In this document: in pieces, positions 37,261 through 45,826 of the stretch
How positions within the stretch are numbered: the first letter of the stretch is position 1
How the letters are laid out: the number at the start of each line of letters is the position of its first letter
Assembly: GCF_003096015.2 (NCBI RefSeq)
Contig: NZ_CP029185.2
Coordinates: forward strand, 1,708,001-1,772,000
DNA: 64,000 bases
Direction: 5' to 3'
Origin: Limnobaculum parvum
GTDB lineage: Bacteria; Pseudomonadota; Gammaproteobacteria; Enterobacterales; Enterobacteriaceae
Position numbers and translations under genes: made by a program
The notes under the pieces: generated by a model
Told to the model about the DNA's origin: nothing
Seen by the model: the letters and a program-made list of their open reading frames with translations, nothing else
Database searches by the model: none

Positions 37261-38673
37261 ATGTCTGGAGGATTAGTTACTGCCGCATATATTGTTGCCG
37301 CGGTTCTATTTATTTTCAGTCTTGCTGGTTTATCCAAGCATGAAACGTCAAAAATGGGTAATACCTTTGGTGTACTGGGGATGGCGATTGCCTTAATTGC
37401 GACGATTTTCGGGCCTTACTCAAGTAATGTGGGCTGGATTATCATGGCAATGATCATCGGTGGCGCTATCGGTATTTATCTCGCCAGAAAAGTAGAGATG
37501 ACGGAGATGCCAGAGCTGGTTGCTGTTCTGCACAGCTTCGTCGGTCTGGCTGCGGTATTAGTGGGTTTTAACAGCTATATCGTTGGCCCTCATATGGAAG
37601 GTGTACCGGCACACGAACTGCAAGTGGTGTTAAATATTCACAACGTTGAAGTGTTCCTCGGGATTTTCATCGGCGCGGTCACCTTTACCGGTTCGATTGT
37701 CGCTTTTGGTAAACTGCGCGGTATTATTTCATCGAAACCAATGATGTTACCACATCGCCATAAGCTGAATCTGGCTGCGGTAGTGGTCTCCTTTGTGCTG
37801 ATGGTTCTGTTTGTAAACAGTGATAGCACCGGATTCCATGTGTTTGCATTACTGGTAATGACGCTGATTGCGCTGGCATTCGGTTGGCATCTGGTGGCTT
37901 CCATCGGCGGTGCGGATATGCCGGTAGTGGTTTCAATGCTGAACTCCTACTCCGGTTGGGCGGCGGCGGCGGCGGGCTTTATGCTGAGCAACGACCTGTT
38001 GATCGTAACCGGTGCGCTGGTTGGTTCTTCTGGTGCGATTCTGTCTTACATCATGTGTAAGGCAATGAATCGCTCATTCGTTAGCGTTATCGCCGGTGGA
38101 TTTGGTACCGATGGTTCCTCTACCGGTGAAGACGAAGAAGTCGGTGAGCACCGTGAAACCACGGCGGAAGACGTAGCAGATCTGCTGAAAAACTCCAGCT
38201 CTGTTATCATCACCCCGGGATATGGTATGGCTGTGGCACAGGCGCAATATCCGGTTGCGGATATCACCGCCAAGTTGCGTGAGCGCGGTATTAAGGTTCG
38301 TTTTGGTATTCACCCCGTTGCTGGGCGTTTACCAGGCCACATGAACGTATTACTGGCGGAAGCGAAAGTACCTTACGATATCGTACTGGAGATGGATGAA
38401 ATCAATGAAGATTTCCCGGATACCGATACCGTACTAGTTATTGGCGCAAACGACACGGTTAACCCGGCAGCGATGGAAGATCCTCGTAGTCCTATCGCCG
38501 GTATGCCAGTGCTTGAAGTATGGAAAGCGCAGAACGTTATCGTATTCAAACGTTCGATGAACACCGGCTATGCTGGCGTTCAGAACCCGCTGTTCTTCAA
38601 AGAAAACACCCAAATGCTGTTTGGGGATGCTAAAGAGAGCGTAGATAAAATTTTGCGTGCTTTAGCGGTATAA
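37261..38673 (+). CDS. pntB: NAD(P) transhydrogenase subunit beta
   Basis: Beta subunit: about nine membrane segments (1-260) forming the proton channel, then the NADP(H)-binding dIII domain with the GYGMAVAQAQ motif and VLVIGANDTVNPAA. 470 residues against 462 in E. coli; the extra residues are in the acidic linker around 290 (TDGSSTGEDEE). Start is preceded by AAGGAG. Cotranscribed with pntA and followed by a strong terminator. Confidence 0.96.
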   Translation: MSGGLVTAAYIVAAVLFIFSLAGLSKHETSKMGNTFGVLGMAIALIATIFGPYSSNVGWIIMAMIIGGAIGIYLARKVEMTEMPELVAVLHSFVGLAAVLVGFNSYIVGPHMEGVPAHELQVVLNIHNVEVFLGIFIGAVTFTGSIVAFGKLRGIISSKPMMLPHRHKLNLAAVVVSFVLMVLFVNSDSTGFHVFALLVMTLIALAFGWHLVASIGGADMPVVVSMLNSYSGWAAAAAGFMLSNDLLIVTGALVGSSGAILSYIMCKAMNRSFVSVIAGGFGTDGSSTGEDEEVGEHRETTAEDVADLLKNSSSVIITPGYGMAVAQAQYPVADITAKLRERGIKVRFGIHPVAGRLPGHMNVLLAEAKVPYDIVLEMDEINEDFPDTDTVLVIGANDTVNPAAMEDPRSPIAGMPVLEVWKAQNVIVFKRSMNTGYAGVQNPLFFKENTQMLFGDAKESVDKILRALAV

Positions 38674-38696
38674 GTTTTATTGAAGTAAGCAAAACC

Positions 38697-38720
38697 AAGG
38701 GCCGCAATTGCGGCCCTTTT
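38697..38720 (+). terminator. Terminator of pntAB
   Basis: Perfect AAGGGCCGCAA/TTGCGGCCCTT palindrome followed by TTT. Confidence 0.85.
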
Positions 38721-38761
38721 AAATCAATTATTAATCAATCATTTCTATAAACTAAACCAGA

Positions 38762-39706
38762 CTAATCTTCATCATCATGATCGTCGTGTTCTGAAGTATC
38801 ATCGGGCTTCAAGGCCAGAAGGTCACATTTCAGATGTCCGATCACGCGTTCTGCCGTATTGCCAATAAAGGCAGCAGAGAGTCCGGTTCTGCCAACGGTA
38901 CCCAACACCACAATACCCGCATGAATCTGTTCTGCTACGGCTGGGATGATGTCTTCCGGCATACCTTTCTCTACGTGGGTAAGTTCTTCTGGGATACTAA
39001 ATTCTTGACGCAGTGCTTTCATCGCCACCAGAAACTGGCCGCGAATGGCATTGTTGTAAACGGTTGGATCAAACTCCGGCAGCTCAATAGCAATATTGAT
39101 GGAGGTAGAAGGGTATGCGCTGACCAGATGAACTTCGGTGCTATCAGCAAAGGCTGCCAGCTCCAGCGATTCTTTCACCAGTTTACGGTTTAATTCATCA
39201 TGGAAATCGTCTTCACTGGAAAGGTTGACCGAAACCAGCGCTTTACCCTGTTGTGGCCATGGCTGATCTTTTACCATCCAAACGGCACAAGGGGCTTTAC
39301 GTAACAAATGCCAGTCCAGTGGGGTGAAAATCACCGATTCCAGCATATCGTGTTGATGGGCCGCTTTGAGCAACAGATCGTGGTTGTGCTCGATAATTTC
39401 TTCAACTACCGCTTCATGATAGCGCTTATGCCAAACGACTTTAATATCAATATTAACGCCAGATTCTAGATAGTAGTGGCTTAACTGACGTATCCAAGCG
39501 ACGCGCTGATCGATAGCACTTTGTCGCATTGCCATGCGCTCATCCTGAGATAGCAGGCTGGTTACTTCATAAGAGAAATCAAAAATAGGCAGAAATGCTT
39601 TAATTCTCCCGCCGTTACGGCGAACAAGATAGACGGCGCGCCGTAGAGCGGCTTGATCCTCTTCATCCGGATCGATTGCGACAAGAAGATTTTGATAGTG
39701 TGCCAT
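38762..39706 (-). CDS. uspE: Universal stress protein E
   Basis: Tandem Usp domains, 314 residues (316 in E. coli): residues about 1-150 and 155-305, the second with the GTVGRTGLSAAFIGNTAE nucleotide-binding-type loop and the HLKCDLLAL end. Acidic Asp/His C-terminal tail. In E. coli it is needed for stress and DNA damage resistance and affects motility and adhesion. It follows fnr in the same direction after 117 bases, as in E. coli. Confidence 0.95.
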   Translation of the reverse strand: MAHYQNLLVAIDPDEEDQAALRRAVYLVRRNGGRIKAFLPIFDFSYEVTSLLSQDERMAMRQSAIDQRVAWIRQLSHYYLESGVNIDIKVVWHKRYHEAVVEEIIEHNHDLLLKAAHQHDMLESVIFTPLDWHLLRKAPCAVWMVKDQPWPQQGKALVSVNLSSEDDFHDELNRKLVKESLELAAFADSTEVHLVSAYPSTSINIAIELPEFDPTVYNNAIRGQFLVAMKALRQEFSIPEELTHVEKGMPEDIIPAVAEQIHAGIVVLGTVGRTGLSAAFIGNTAERVIGHLKCDLLALKPDDTSEHDDHDDED

Positions 39707-39786
39707 TAGCGCCTCCCGTTAAATATCTAAAGTATAACTAAAGATAAACCATATAACGGGAACAGAACAGGAGAGGAACGGGACTC

Positions 39787-39815
39787 GGATCAAGATTTGA
39801 GTAAAATCTTGATCC
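39787..39815. other. Perfect inverted repeat between fnr and uspE
   Basis: 12-base perfect stem GGATCAAGATTT/AAATCTTGATCC with loop GAGTA, just after the fnr stop. No U-run follows in the direction of transcription (minus), so it is either a weak terminator/attenuator before uspE or an mRNA-stabilising hairpin. Confidence 0.6.
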
Positions 39816-39823
39816 GACAATGA

Positions 39824-40573
39824 TTATTCACTTTGATTTTGACCCGCCAGTTCAGCCAGCGTATCGATATCTTGAATGGTAATATATTTACCTTTAACGC
39901 TCAGGATCTCGCTTTTTTGGAAACGACCCAGTAAACGACTGATGGTTTCAACCGTCAGGCCCAGATAGTTGCCAATATCCCCACGGGTCATGGTCAGGCG
40001 AAACTCTCTTGGAGAGAAACCGCGCTCAGCAAAACGACGGGAAAGGTTATAGATAAACGCCGCTAGACGTTCCTCGGCATTTTTCTTTGATAGCAGCAGG
40101 ATCATGTCCTGATCGCCTTTAATTTCGCCGCTCATCAAGCGCATAATTTGTTGGCGTAAGCTTGGCATTTTGCCAGACAGATCGTCTAACACTTCATAAG
40201 GAATTTCGCATACCATTGAGGTTTCCAGCGCCTGAGCAAAACTTGGGTGCATATGATTGCCGATAGCATCGAAACCCACCAAATCACCGGCTAAATGGAA
40301 ACCAGTAATCTGCTCATCACCCTGTTCAGTGATGGTATAACTTTTTATGGTACCGGAGCGAATAGCATAGAGAGACTTCAGATCGTCGCCCGCTTTAAAC
40401 AGCGCCTGACCTTTTTGAATCGGCTTTTTACGCTCAATAATATTGTCGAGCTGATTCAGTTCATGCTCATTCAGCGTAAAAGGAATGCATAACGGGCTGA
40501 TACTGCAATCCTGACAGTGGATTGCACATCCGCCTGATTGTATGCGCCGAATTGTTCGCTTCTCCGGAATCAT
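39824..40573 (-). CDS. fnr: Fumarate/nitrate reductase regulator FNR
   Basis: Global oxygen-sensing transcription factor of the CRP family, 249 residues (250 in E. coli). The N-terminal cluster cysteines are at 20, 23 and 29 (HCQDC...LC) and the fourth is in MVCEIPYE; cyclic-nucleotide-fold sensor domain to about 150, dimer helix, and C-terminal HTH with ETISRLLGRFQ recognition helix. ATG start. A near-consensus FNR box lies directly upstream, so autoregulation is likely. uspE follows. Confidence 0.97.
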   Translation of the reverse strand: MIPEKRTIRRIQSGGCAIHCQDCSISPLCIPFTLNEHELNQLDNIIERKKPIQKGQALFKAGDDLKSLYAIRSGTIKSYTITEQGDEQITGFHLAGDLVGFDAIGNHMHPSFAQALETSMVCEIPYEVLDDLSGKMPSLRQQIMRLMSGEIKGDQDMILLLSKKNAEERLAAFIYNLSRRFAERGFSPREFRLTMTRGDIGNYLGLTVETISRLLGRFQKSEILSVKGKYITIQDIDTLAELAGQNQSE

Positions 40574-40593
40574 AAAATTTAACTCTACTTTAT

Positions 40594-40607
40594 TTGATAT
40601 GCGTCAA
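40594..40607 (-). promoter_or_regulatory. FNR box upstream of fnr
   Basis: TTGATATGCGTCAA matches the FNR consensus TTGATnnnnATCAA in 9 of 10 conserved positions. It lies 21 bases upstream of the fnr start codon, a position suited to repression, consistent with the known negative autoregulation of fnr in E. coli. Confidence 0.7.
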
Positions 40608-41085
40608 TTTTAACAGTTTTTCGTCTAATAGGTAAGGCTTGAAAAAAAGTTGGTACACGCGTTCTGGGACTAACAATAAAAAGCAAATAATACCATGATT
40701 TTAATGATTATTAATTTAATGACCCGCCATGATAACAGCCGTTTTATTATTACAGATATATCAATTTGGTGATTTTTTAATCTCAAACCTAAAAGTTTGG
40801 TTAAAAAAAAGAAATATACGGTTTTTTGGCCTGATTAATGACGCCATCACGAAAATAAATACTAAATTACCGTGCTTGTTTCGATAAATATTGATGATTA
40901 TTTAACATTATGGTCATTTTTCGGCTGTTTTTGAGATTGTCACTCTGACAACGACATGCCTAGTATAATTGACAGGTGCATTTTTAACCAATTTAGGCAA
41001 CCACTGAAGTAAAGGCCAATCATCTTTCTTTGGACTCACTAAAATTGTAATCGCTCGGTTTATTATTTAACCTCGCGAAAAGGGG
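40608..41085. other. Intergenic region upstream of fnr
   Basis: About 480 bases, AT-rich, between the fnr promoter side and the 3' end of the small charged gene. No open frame or RNA gene can be supported. TTGAC/TATAAT-like boxes are present around 40955-40970 (GTATAATTGACAGG), but no gene is associated with them. Confidence 0.4.
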
Positions 41086-41349
41086 TTACCGGACACCCCG
41101 TGAGTGATTTTTTTTGCTCCAGCTAAAGGTTTCATCGCTGGGAACGAATTTGTCCTTTTTCTTTTCTGCCCGAGCTTTTTTCTCTTCTTTTTCCAGTTCT
41201 TTCATTATTTGAGCAATAACGTCCTCTTTTGCTTTATTGAGTTCACTATTGGTTAACGATCGGCCTAATTCTCTTTTTAATTGTGCCTGTTTCATTTTGA
41301 TCTGCTGTAACTGGCTTTCAGTTAAGTCTTTCAAGGTTAACTTTTTCAT
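41086..41349 (-). CDS. Small highly charged protein of unknown function
   Basis: 87 residues, start at the ATG at 41349 with a strong AAGGAG site 5 bases away. Rich in Lys and Glu (about half of the middle is KEEKKARAEKKK-like) and predicted to be a helical coiled coil; no membrane segment or Cys. I do not recognise the family. It follows the pyrophosphatase gene after 75 bases in the same direction and is probably cotranscribed, which suggests but does not prove a shared role. Confidence 0.7.
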   Translation of the reverse strand: MKKLTLKDLTESQLQQIKMKQAQLKRELGRSLTNSELNKAKEDVIAQIMKELEKEEKKARAEKKKDKFVPSDETFSWSKKNHSRGVR

Positions 41350-41424
41350 TATTGCTCCTTCCCGATGGCAGATAGTATTTAGTGTAACGTGAAAATTAGA
41401 TGGTGGGTATGCCACCATACTTAA

Positions 41425-42324
41425 TTATTTGTCTGCGTTCAGTTTTTGAGTTAACCACGGCACTAACTGCTTTTTGCGGCTTAACATATTTTCAATGGTA
41501 ATCGGCGACTGACTGATAGGGTTGTTTTGGGAAAAGTAGAGACAGCTTTGTGAACTAGATAAAGAGGTTACCATCAACACATAAAAATCTAGTCCTTCAC
41601 TCTGTGCACGCATCTCCATTTCTTGCTTTAGTGCGGGCAATTGAGGTTCAATCGCGTGAAAATCGCTGACCTCTATTTGGCTAAGAATCAGCTTATAATC
41701 GCCAATCAGGTAATTCTTCTCATCTTTTTGTAGCAAACGTTCAATACTAAGCCCGCTGATATCTGTTTTGGCATCCAGCAGTTTAATACGGAAGGCGTTC
41801 AAATCGATTTTAGCGATCTGGCTTAGTTTATGGGCTGTTTGCCTGTCTTGTTCGGTGGTGGTTGGTGACTGGAAAGCAATCGTATCGCTGAGTATAGCCC
41901 CGAGCAGCAGTAATGCATGTGACTGGCTTAGCGGATAGCCCGGCGTGTGAGTAACAATATCAAAAACCAGCGTGGCACAGCAGCCGACTTTCCTTATCCA
42001 CGCATCAAGTGGTTCCGTGGTGATTAACGAACCGAGGCGGTGATGATCAATCAAACCCATTACCTGACTTTTATTCAGATTCTCCGGGCCTTGTTCTAAA
42101 TCGCTGAAATCAACCAACCAGACCGGTTGACCCGCAATATTGTGTTCAAGTAATGGTGGTGAAGGGCATTGTGCTTGCGACAAGATAAATCCAGTTTCTG
42201 GATTTAGTTCTCCCAGCCGATAAGCCGTTGCGGGTTGGTTGGTAAAGTTTAGCCAGTCGCTGACAACAATAGCACAGCATATTGAATCACTGTCCGGGTT
42301 TAGATGGCCGAATACCGAGATCAT
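41425..42324 (-). CDS. ppaC: Manganese-dependent (family II) inorganic pyrophosphatase, DHH family
   Basis: Hydrolyses pyrophosphate. 299 residues, DHH/DHHA2 architecture: GHLNPDSDSICCA at residues 6-18 (metal-binding His and two Asp), the VDFSD motif at about 71, LIDHHRLGS at about 91-99 and DTIAFQSPTT at about 147, then the DHHA2 domain with RKKQLVPWL substrate-binding Arg/Lys-Lys near the C-terminus. ATG start with AAGGTAG upstream. E. coli lacks this family and uses Ppa (family I), so this is an accessory enzyme; exopolyphosphatase-like specificity is an alternative. Confidence 0.85.
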   Translation of the reverse strand: MISVFGHLNPDSDSICCAIVVSDWLNFTNQPATAYRLGELNPETGFILSQAQCPSPPLLEHNIAGQPVWLVDFSDLEQGPENLNKSQVMGLIDHHRLGSLITTEPLDAWIRKVGCCATLVFDIVTHTPGYPLSQSHALLLLGAILSDTIAFQSPTTTEQDRQTAHKLSQIAKIDLNAFRIKLLDAKTDISGLSIERLLQKDEKNYLIGDYKLILSQIEVSDFHAIEPQLPALKQEMEMRAQSEGLDFYVLMVTSLSSSQSCLYFSQNNPISQSPITIENMLSRKKQLVPWLTQKLNADK

Positions 42325-42489
42325 AAATCTACCTTATACTAAAGATGAAAAGCGTTGCATAACGGGGGAGTTACCCATAGCATACCTGTTGATACTACTA
42401 TACCTTAAAACTGACATGGGTTGTGTAACTCTCTGCTTTTGATGTCTTTTATCATGGATTTATCAAATTAATTAGGTGGTTAAGTACTC

Positions 42490-43476
42490 ATGACACTTTC
42501 GTCAAAGTATCAGGAAAAGACTATCCAAGGATTGGATATGGTCAATAAATTTGAGGCACTGGAGGGGAGTTACTTTGAACGCAGGATAATAAGTTTTGAA
42601 CATAATAATGAAGTGCGCAATTTTCGACTCTCATTAGGTGACACTTTTCTGGAGTCTGGACATCACCTGTCTGCACTAATTGGTCGGGGGAAGGTATCGT
42701 CGGAATATGTCTTCTTAGGGATCACCATCAAAGGGGGAGAGTATACGCGATATAACGGGATATCCATCGGTGTCGGTAATTTGCGTATTTACCCTGAAGG
42801 TTCAGATATTCTTTATCAGTCGATGGGCGAGGCTGAATGGTTTACTTACTCTATTTCCAGAGAAAAACTACAAAAAGCGTTAGATGTATACAGCGATGGC
42901 AAAATTAAACTGATACCGCATCAGGTCATGACATTCCCACTGAAAGCCGCAAATTACGAACAGTTAAAAACGATGCTTCTGGATATCAGACAGATGGCCT
43001 ACAGGCCTGGTGAGACTACATTAAGTGACGATGTATCGAAGATGTTGTCAACGGGACTGCTGGATGGCTTTATTAAGGCCATTTGTGCTTCTAATGGCGA
43101 ACCTGACACAATAAAGCCCAACAGCTTAGCACTACTTCATGGGCAACTGATAATGGCTACTGAGTTGATGGTGTTGGAGGGGGAGGAAAATAATCTCAAA
43201 CTGAGCGATCTTGCCAAAGCGACAGGTTATACCCTGAGAGCTTTAGAGTTTATTTTTAAAAACTCGGTAGGAATGTCGCCTAGAAACTGGTTTCTGAATA
43301 TGCGGATGAACGGGGTGCTACGTGATTTAATGGAGGCTAAGCCGGACGTGACTGTATCGGATGTGGCCACTAAATGGGGATTTCAACACCTTGCTCGCTT
43401 CTCTGCACAATACCGGGAAATGTTTGGTGAATTACCGAGTAAAACGCTAAGCCGGGTACGAGAGCGTAATAAATGA
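42490..43476 (+). CDS. AraC-family transcriptional regulator
   Basis: 328 residues. N-terminal half (about 25-200) looks like a cupin-type sensing domain (SLGDTFLESG, GGEYTRYNG, YPEGSDILYQS). The C-terminal 100 residues form the AraC double HTH: LSDLAKATGYTLRALEFIF for the first and VSDVATKWGFQHLARFSAQYREMFGELPS for the second, with the usual F..YR..FG.PS signature. ATG start; divergent from ppaC. Ligand and target genes are unknown; the closest downstream gene is the DUF3313 lipoprotein 400 bases away. Confidence 0.88.
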   Translation: MTLSSKYQEKTIQGLDMVNKFEALEGSYFERRIISFEHNNEVRNFRLSLGDTFLESGHHLSALIGRGKVSSEYVFLGITIKGGEYTRYNGISIGVGNLRIYPEGSDILYQSMGEAEWFTYSISREKLQKALDVYSDGKIKLIPHQVMTFPLKAANYEQLKTMLLDIRQMAYRPGETTLSDDVSKMLSTGLLDGFIKAICASNGEPDTIKPNSLALLHGQLIMATELMVLEGEENNLKLSDLAKATGYTLRALEFIFKNSVGMSPRNWFLNMRMNGVLRDLMEAKPDVTVSDVATKWGFQHLARFSAQYREMFGELPSKTLSRVRERNK

Positions 43477-43880
43477 ATCTTCATATTAGAATGGATAGGG
43501 GGTAAAGAAATGCAGCCAGTTAATTACATAAAAGTAAAGTATTTCCCTTGCTCTTTAACCCAGAAATGAGTCGCTTTTGTGGATTATTTTTAGATTGAAA
43601 TAATCAATTGAAATTATTTTAAATTTCATTATATATTGTGGTGTCAATTGTGCTTTTTTATTGATAAATCAAGAATAAATATTTTCACGGTAGCCTCACT
43701 AATAGCATCTATACTGAGTGTACCGACAGAGCAGGTATTTAGGACCATTGGTTAGAGTAATATGGCCTTATAAAAGAATAAGATAGCAATTTACTGATTC
43801 CTGCAATTTTCTCTTTTATGTCGGCATAGTGCTCTGCTTAACAAACAATCAATTTGACGATTACATATTAGGGGTCAAGT
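43477..43880. other. AT-rich intergenic region before the DUF3313 lipoprotein
   Basis: 404 bases with low GC content. It presumably holds the promoter of the next gene. No frame, RNA gene or operator can be supported. Confidence 0.4.
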
Positions 43881-44543
43881 ATGTTGGCGATGAAGCATAT
43901 CTCCGCAGCAGTAGTTATCGGTAGCCTTTTATTAGGCGGTTGTACCTCAAAGGTAGCGGACACTAAAGATTACTCTGGTTTTTTACCAGACTATTCAAAA
44001 CTGCATAAAGCTGAAAGCGCGTCAGGGCAGGAAGTATTACGCTGGGCTGACCCATCGTTTAAAGCTCAAAATTATCAGAACCTTTATTATGAACCAATAG
44101 TTTATTACCCAACTCCAAAGCCTAATGCACAAATCACGCAACAGACATTGGATCAGGTATTAAGTTATACCAACCAAAATGTTAAGTCTGCTTTTGGTCA
44201 ACGACTGAATCTGGTTAATTCACCAAAAACACCAAATACACTTATTTTCCGTGGTGCAATTACTGGTGTAGCGGCCTCTACAGAAGGCCTACAGTTTTAT
44301 GAAGTCATCCCTGTCGCTTTAGTGATTGCCGGTACAATGGCCGCAACCGGAGAGCGGGATCAAGATACAACATTACTATTTGAAGGCCAGTTAATCGATG
44401 CCAGCACGGGTAAAACGGTGTTTGAAGTGGTGCGTAAAGGCTTTGGTAAACAGCTGAGTAATGATTCTCAAAAAGTAACGGCAGAAGATCTGAAGAAGAT
44501 CGTTACCGATATGTCATCGGATATTCAGCGTTACAGAGATTAA
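43881..44543 (+). CDS. DUF3313-family lipoprotein
   Basis: 220 residues. Signal peptide with LLLGGC lipobox (Cys about residue 21), then a DUF3313 domain: SGFLPDYSKL near the start, LRWADPS, YYEPIVYYP, a hydrophobic stretch at about 145-158 (VIPVALVIAGTMAATG) and the LLFEGQLIDASTGK strand near the end. ATG at 43881 follows AGGGGTC; an ATG three codons later (MKHISAAVV) is also possible. The function of DUF3313 is unknown. Single gene with a strong terminator. Confidence 0.8.
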   Translation: MLAMKHISAAVVIGSLLLGGCTSKVADTKDYSGFLPDYSKLHKAESASGQEVLRWADPSFKAQNYQNLYYEPIVYYPTPKPNAQITQQTLDQVLSYTNQNVKSAFGQRLNLVNSPKTPNTLIFRGAITGVAASTEGLQFYEVIPVALVIAGTMAATGERDQDTTLLFEGQLIDASTGKTVFEVVRKGFGKQLSNDSQKVTAEDLKKIVTDMSSDIQRYRD

Positions 44544-44563
44544 GTCGTTCTATGCTGTACCAT

Positions 44564-44592
44564 ACGCCGCAGTTACCTGCGGCGTTTTTTTT
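44564..44592 (+). terminator. Terminator of the DUF3313 gene
   Basis: ACGCCGCAG/CTGCGGCGT stem with TTAC loop followed by eight T. Confidence 0.9.
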
Positions 44593-44939
44593 GCTCGTAC
44601 ATCAAAGATTAAGCCCTGAACCGCTAAGTTGAGCATAGGTAGTTAGAATTAACCTATTACACTGATAGGCTAAACCATTAATTACAGATATTTTAGTGAT
44701 TAATATCGCAGTAATCATATCGTTCCGCCAAAGTGAATGAATATATTCATTTCCATGAAAATAATATGTTTTTATCCCACCTAATAATAAAACAAAAAAT
44801 TAACAATTAAATTACATTTAAGTGACAAAGTTAAAACAAGGAACTAGTCTTTGTAGTAAGCCGTATCAAAAGGTTAAAAACTAAAGCTTTTGATACTAAC
44901 CTATAAATCTGTATTCAATAGATCAGCGAGGAGTTTACT
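44593..44939. other. AT-rich region before a small membrane-protein gene
   Basis: 347 bases of AT-rich DNA. It probably contains the promoter of the small gene at 44940; a TTGA(t)/TATA-type pair cannot be fixed with confidence. No other content seen. Confidence 0.4.
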
Positions 44940-45017
44940 ATGAAAGTATTATTAACCGTAACGGGTACCATTTTGCTGATATTCTATTCAACGCTTTTTG
45001 TCATTAACATGCCTTAA
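44940..45017 (+). CDS. Very small membrane protein (25 residues)
   Basis: A 25-codon frame beginning MKVLLTVTGTILL and ending FVINMP, preceded by GAGGAG at 8 bases and followed after 21 bases by a clear intrinsic terminator. The residues 3-22 form a single hydrophobic helix. The combination of ribosome binding site, hydrophobic peptide and dedicated terminator makes a real small-protein gene likely. I do not recognise it among the known small enterobacterial membrane peptides. Confidence 0.6.
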   Translation: MKVLLTVTGTILLIFYSTLFVINMP

Positions 45018-45038
45018 TTTTTGTCGCATAGTTAAGCT

Positions 45039-45082
45039 AATCTCCACTTAGAGTCCTCTGGTGGAGATTGTTTTATTTTTTT
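45039..45082 (+). terminator. Terminator of the 25-residue small protein gene
   Basis: AATCTCCAC/GTGGAGATT stem with a 13-base loop followed by TTTTATTTTTTT. Confidence 0.85.
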
Positions 45083-45364
45083 ACCTCCCTTATCTTTTTG
45101 CAACATATATAATTTCATTTTTTTTATAAATATATTAATAAAGTTGATAATTTATACCTTAAAATCAATCAAATAGAAAATTTGGGCATGGGCGTAGCTT
45201 CATCACATGCTTTTGTTGCTTTTCGCATTATGGATAACGCCGTTGCTAAATCGGAGTTAAATTATCATTCGTTAATTATCAAATATAAAAAAGCAACAGG
45301 TTAGTAATAATATGACCTTTGACATGTAACTCAGCAGCAGGTTACCAATGAGGAGCTATTGTTT

Positions 45365-45541
45365 ATGATTGGTTTAATTCAGGATATTTTACAAAAAGTA
45401 GTGGAATGGTCATCAAACTTTATGATCATATTTTCTTTATGTGCATTTATTCTACTTTATATATTTTGTGCGATAGGTTTGTTTGCCATCTTAAAAGATG
45501 GCTCGGAAAGTGACAATTATGACGACCACGTTAACCGATAG
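45365..45541 (+). CDS. Small membrane protein (58 residues)
   Basis: ATG at 45365 with AGGAG 9 bases upstream (a TTG two codons earlier is less likely). One strong membrane segment at about 20-42 (MIIFSLCAFILLYIFCAIGLFAIL), a short amphipathic N-terminus and an acidic C-terminus. Single gene in AT-rich DNA; family not recognised, function unknown. It lacks a double-glycine leader. Confidence 0.6.
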   Translation: MIGLIQDILQKVVEWSSNFMIIFSLCAFILLYIFCAIGLFAILKDGSESDNYDDHVNR

Positions 45542-45826
45542 TTAGCTAATAAATATTTTTAGTGGCTATTTTGTCTTAAATTTTTAGAAAAAATACATCT
45601 TATATATAGATATGGTTTTATATGATTATGTGGTTATATTAAATTAATTAACTGATTTTAGATTAATTATTGTTCGATAAATAAACATCATTTATCATCA
45701 AAAGAGTATGTGGTGATTAATTTTTAGAAAAGAAAGATATTAAAAATGTAATCCGATAGTAAAAAGGAAAGGCAGGGAATTGGTTTCATTCCCTCCTTCA
45801 CGCCATCAAATTGCATTAATGGTAGA
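45542..45826. other. AT-rich region between small membrane protein and LuxR-type regulator
   Basis: 285 bases between convergent genes; very AT-rich, no convincing terminator, frame or RNA gene. Confidence 0.35.
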
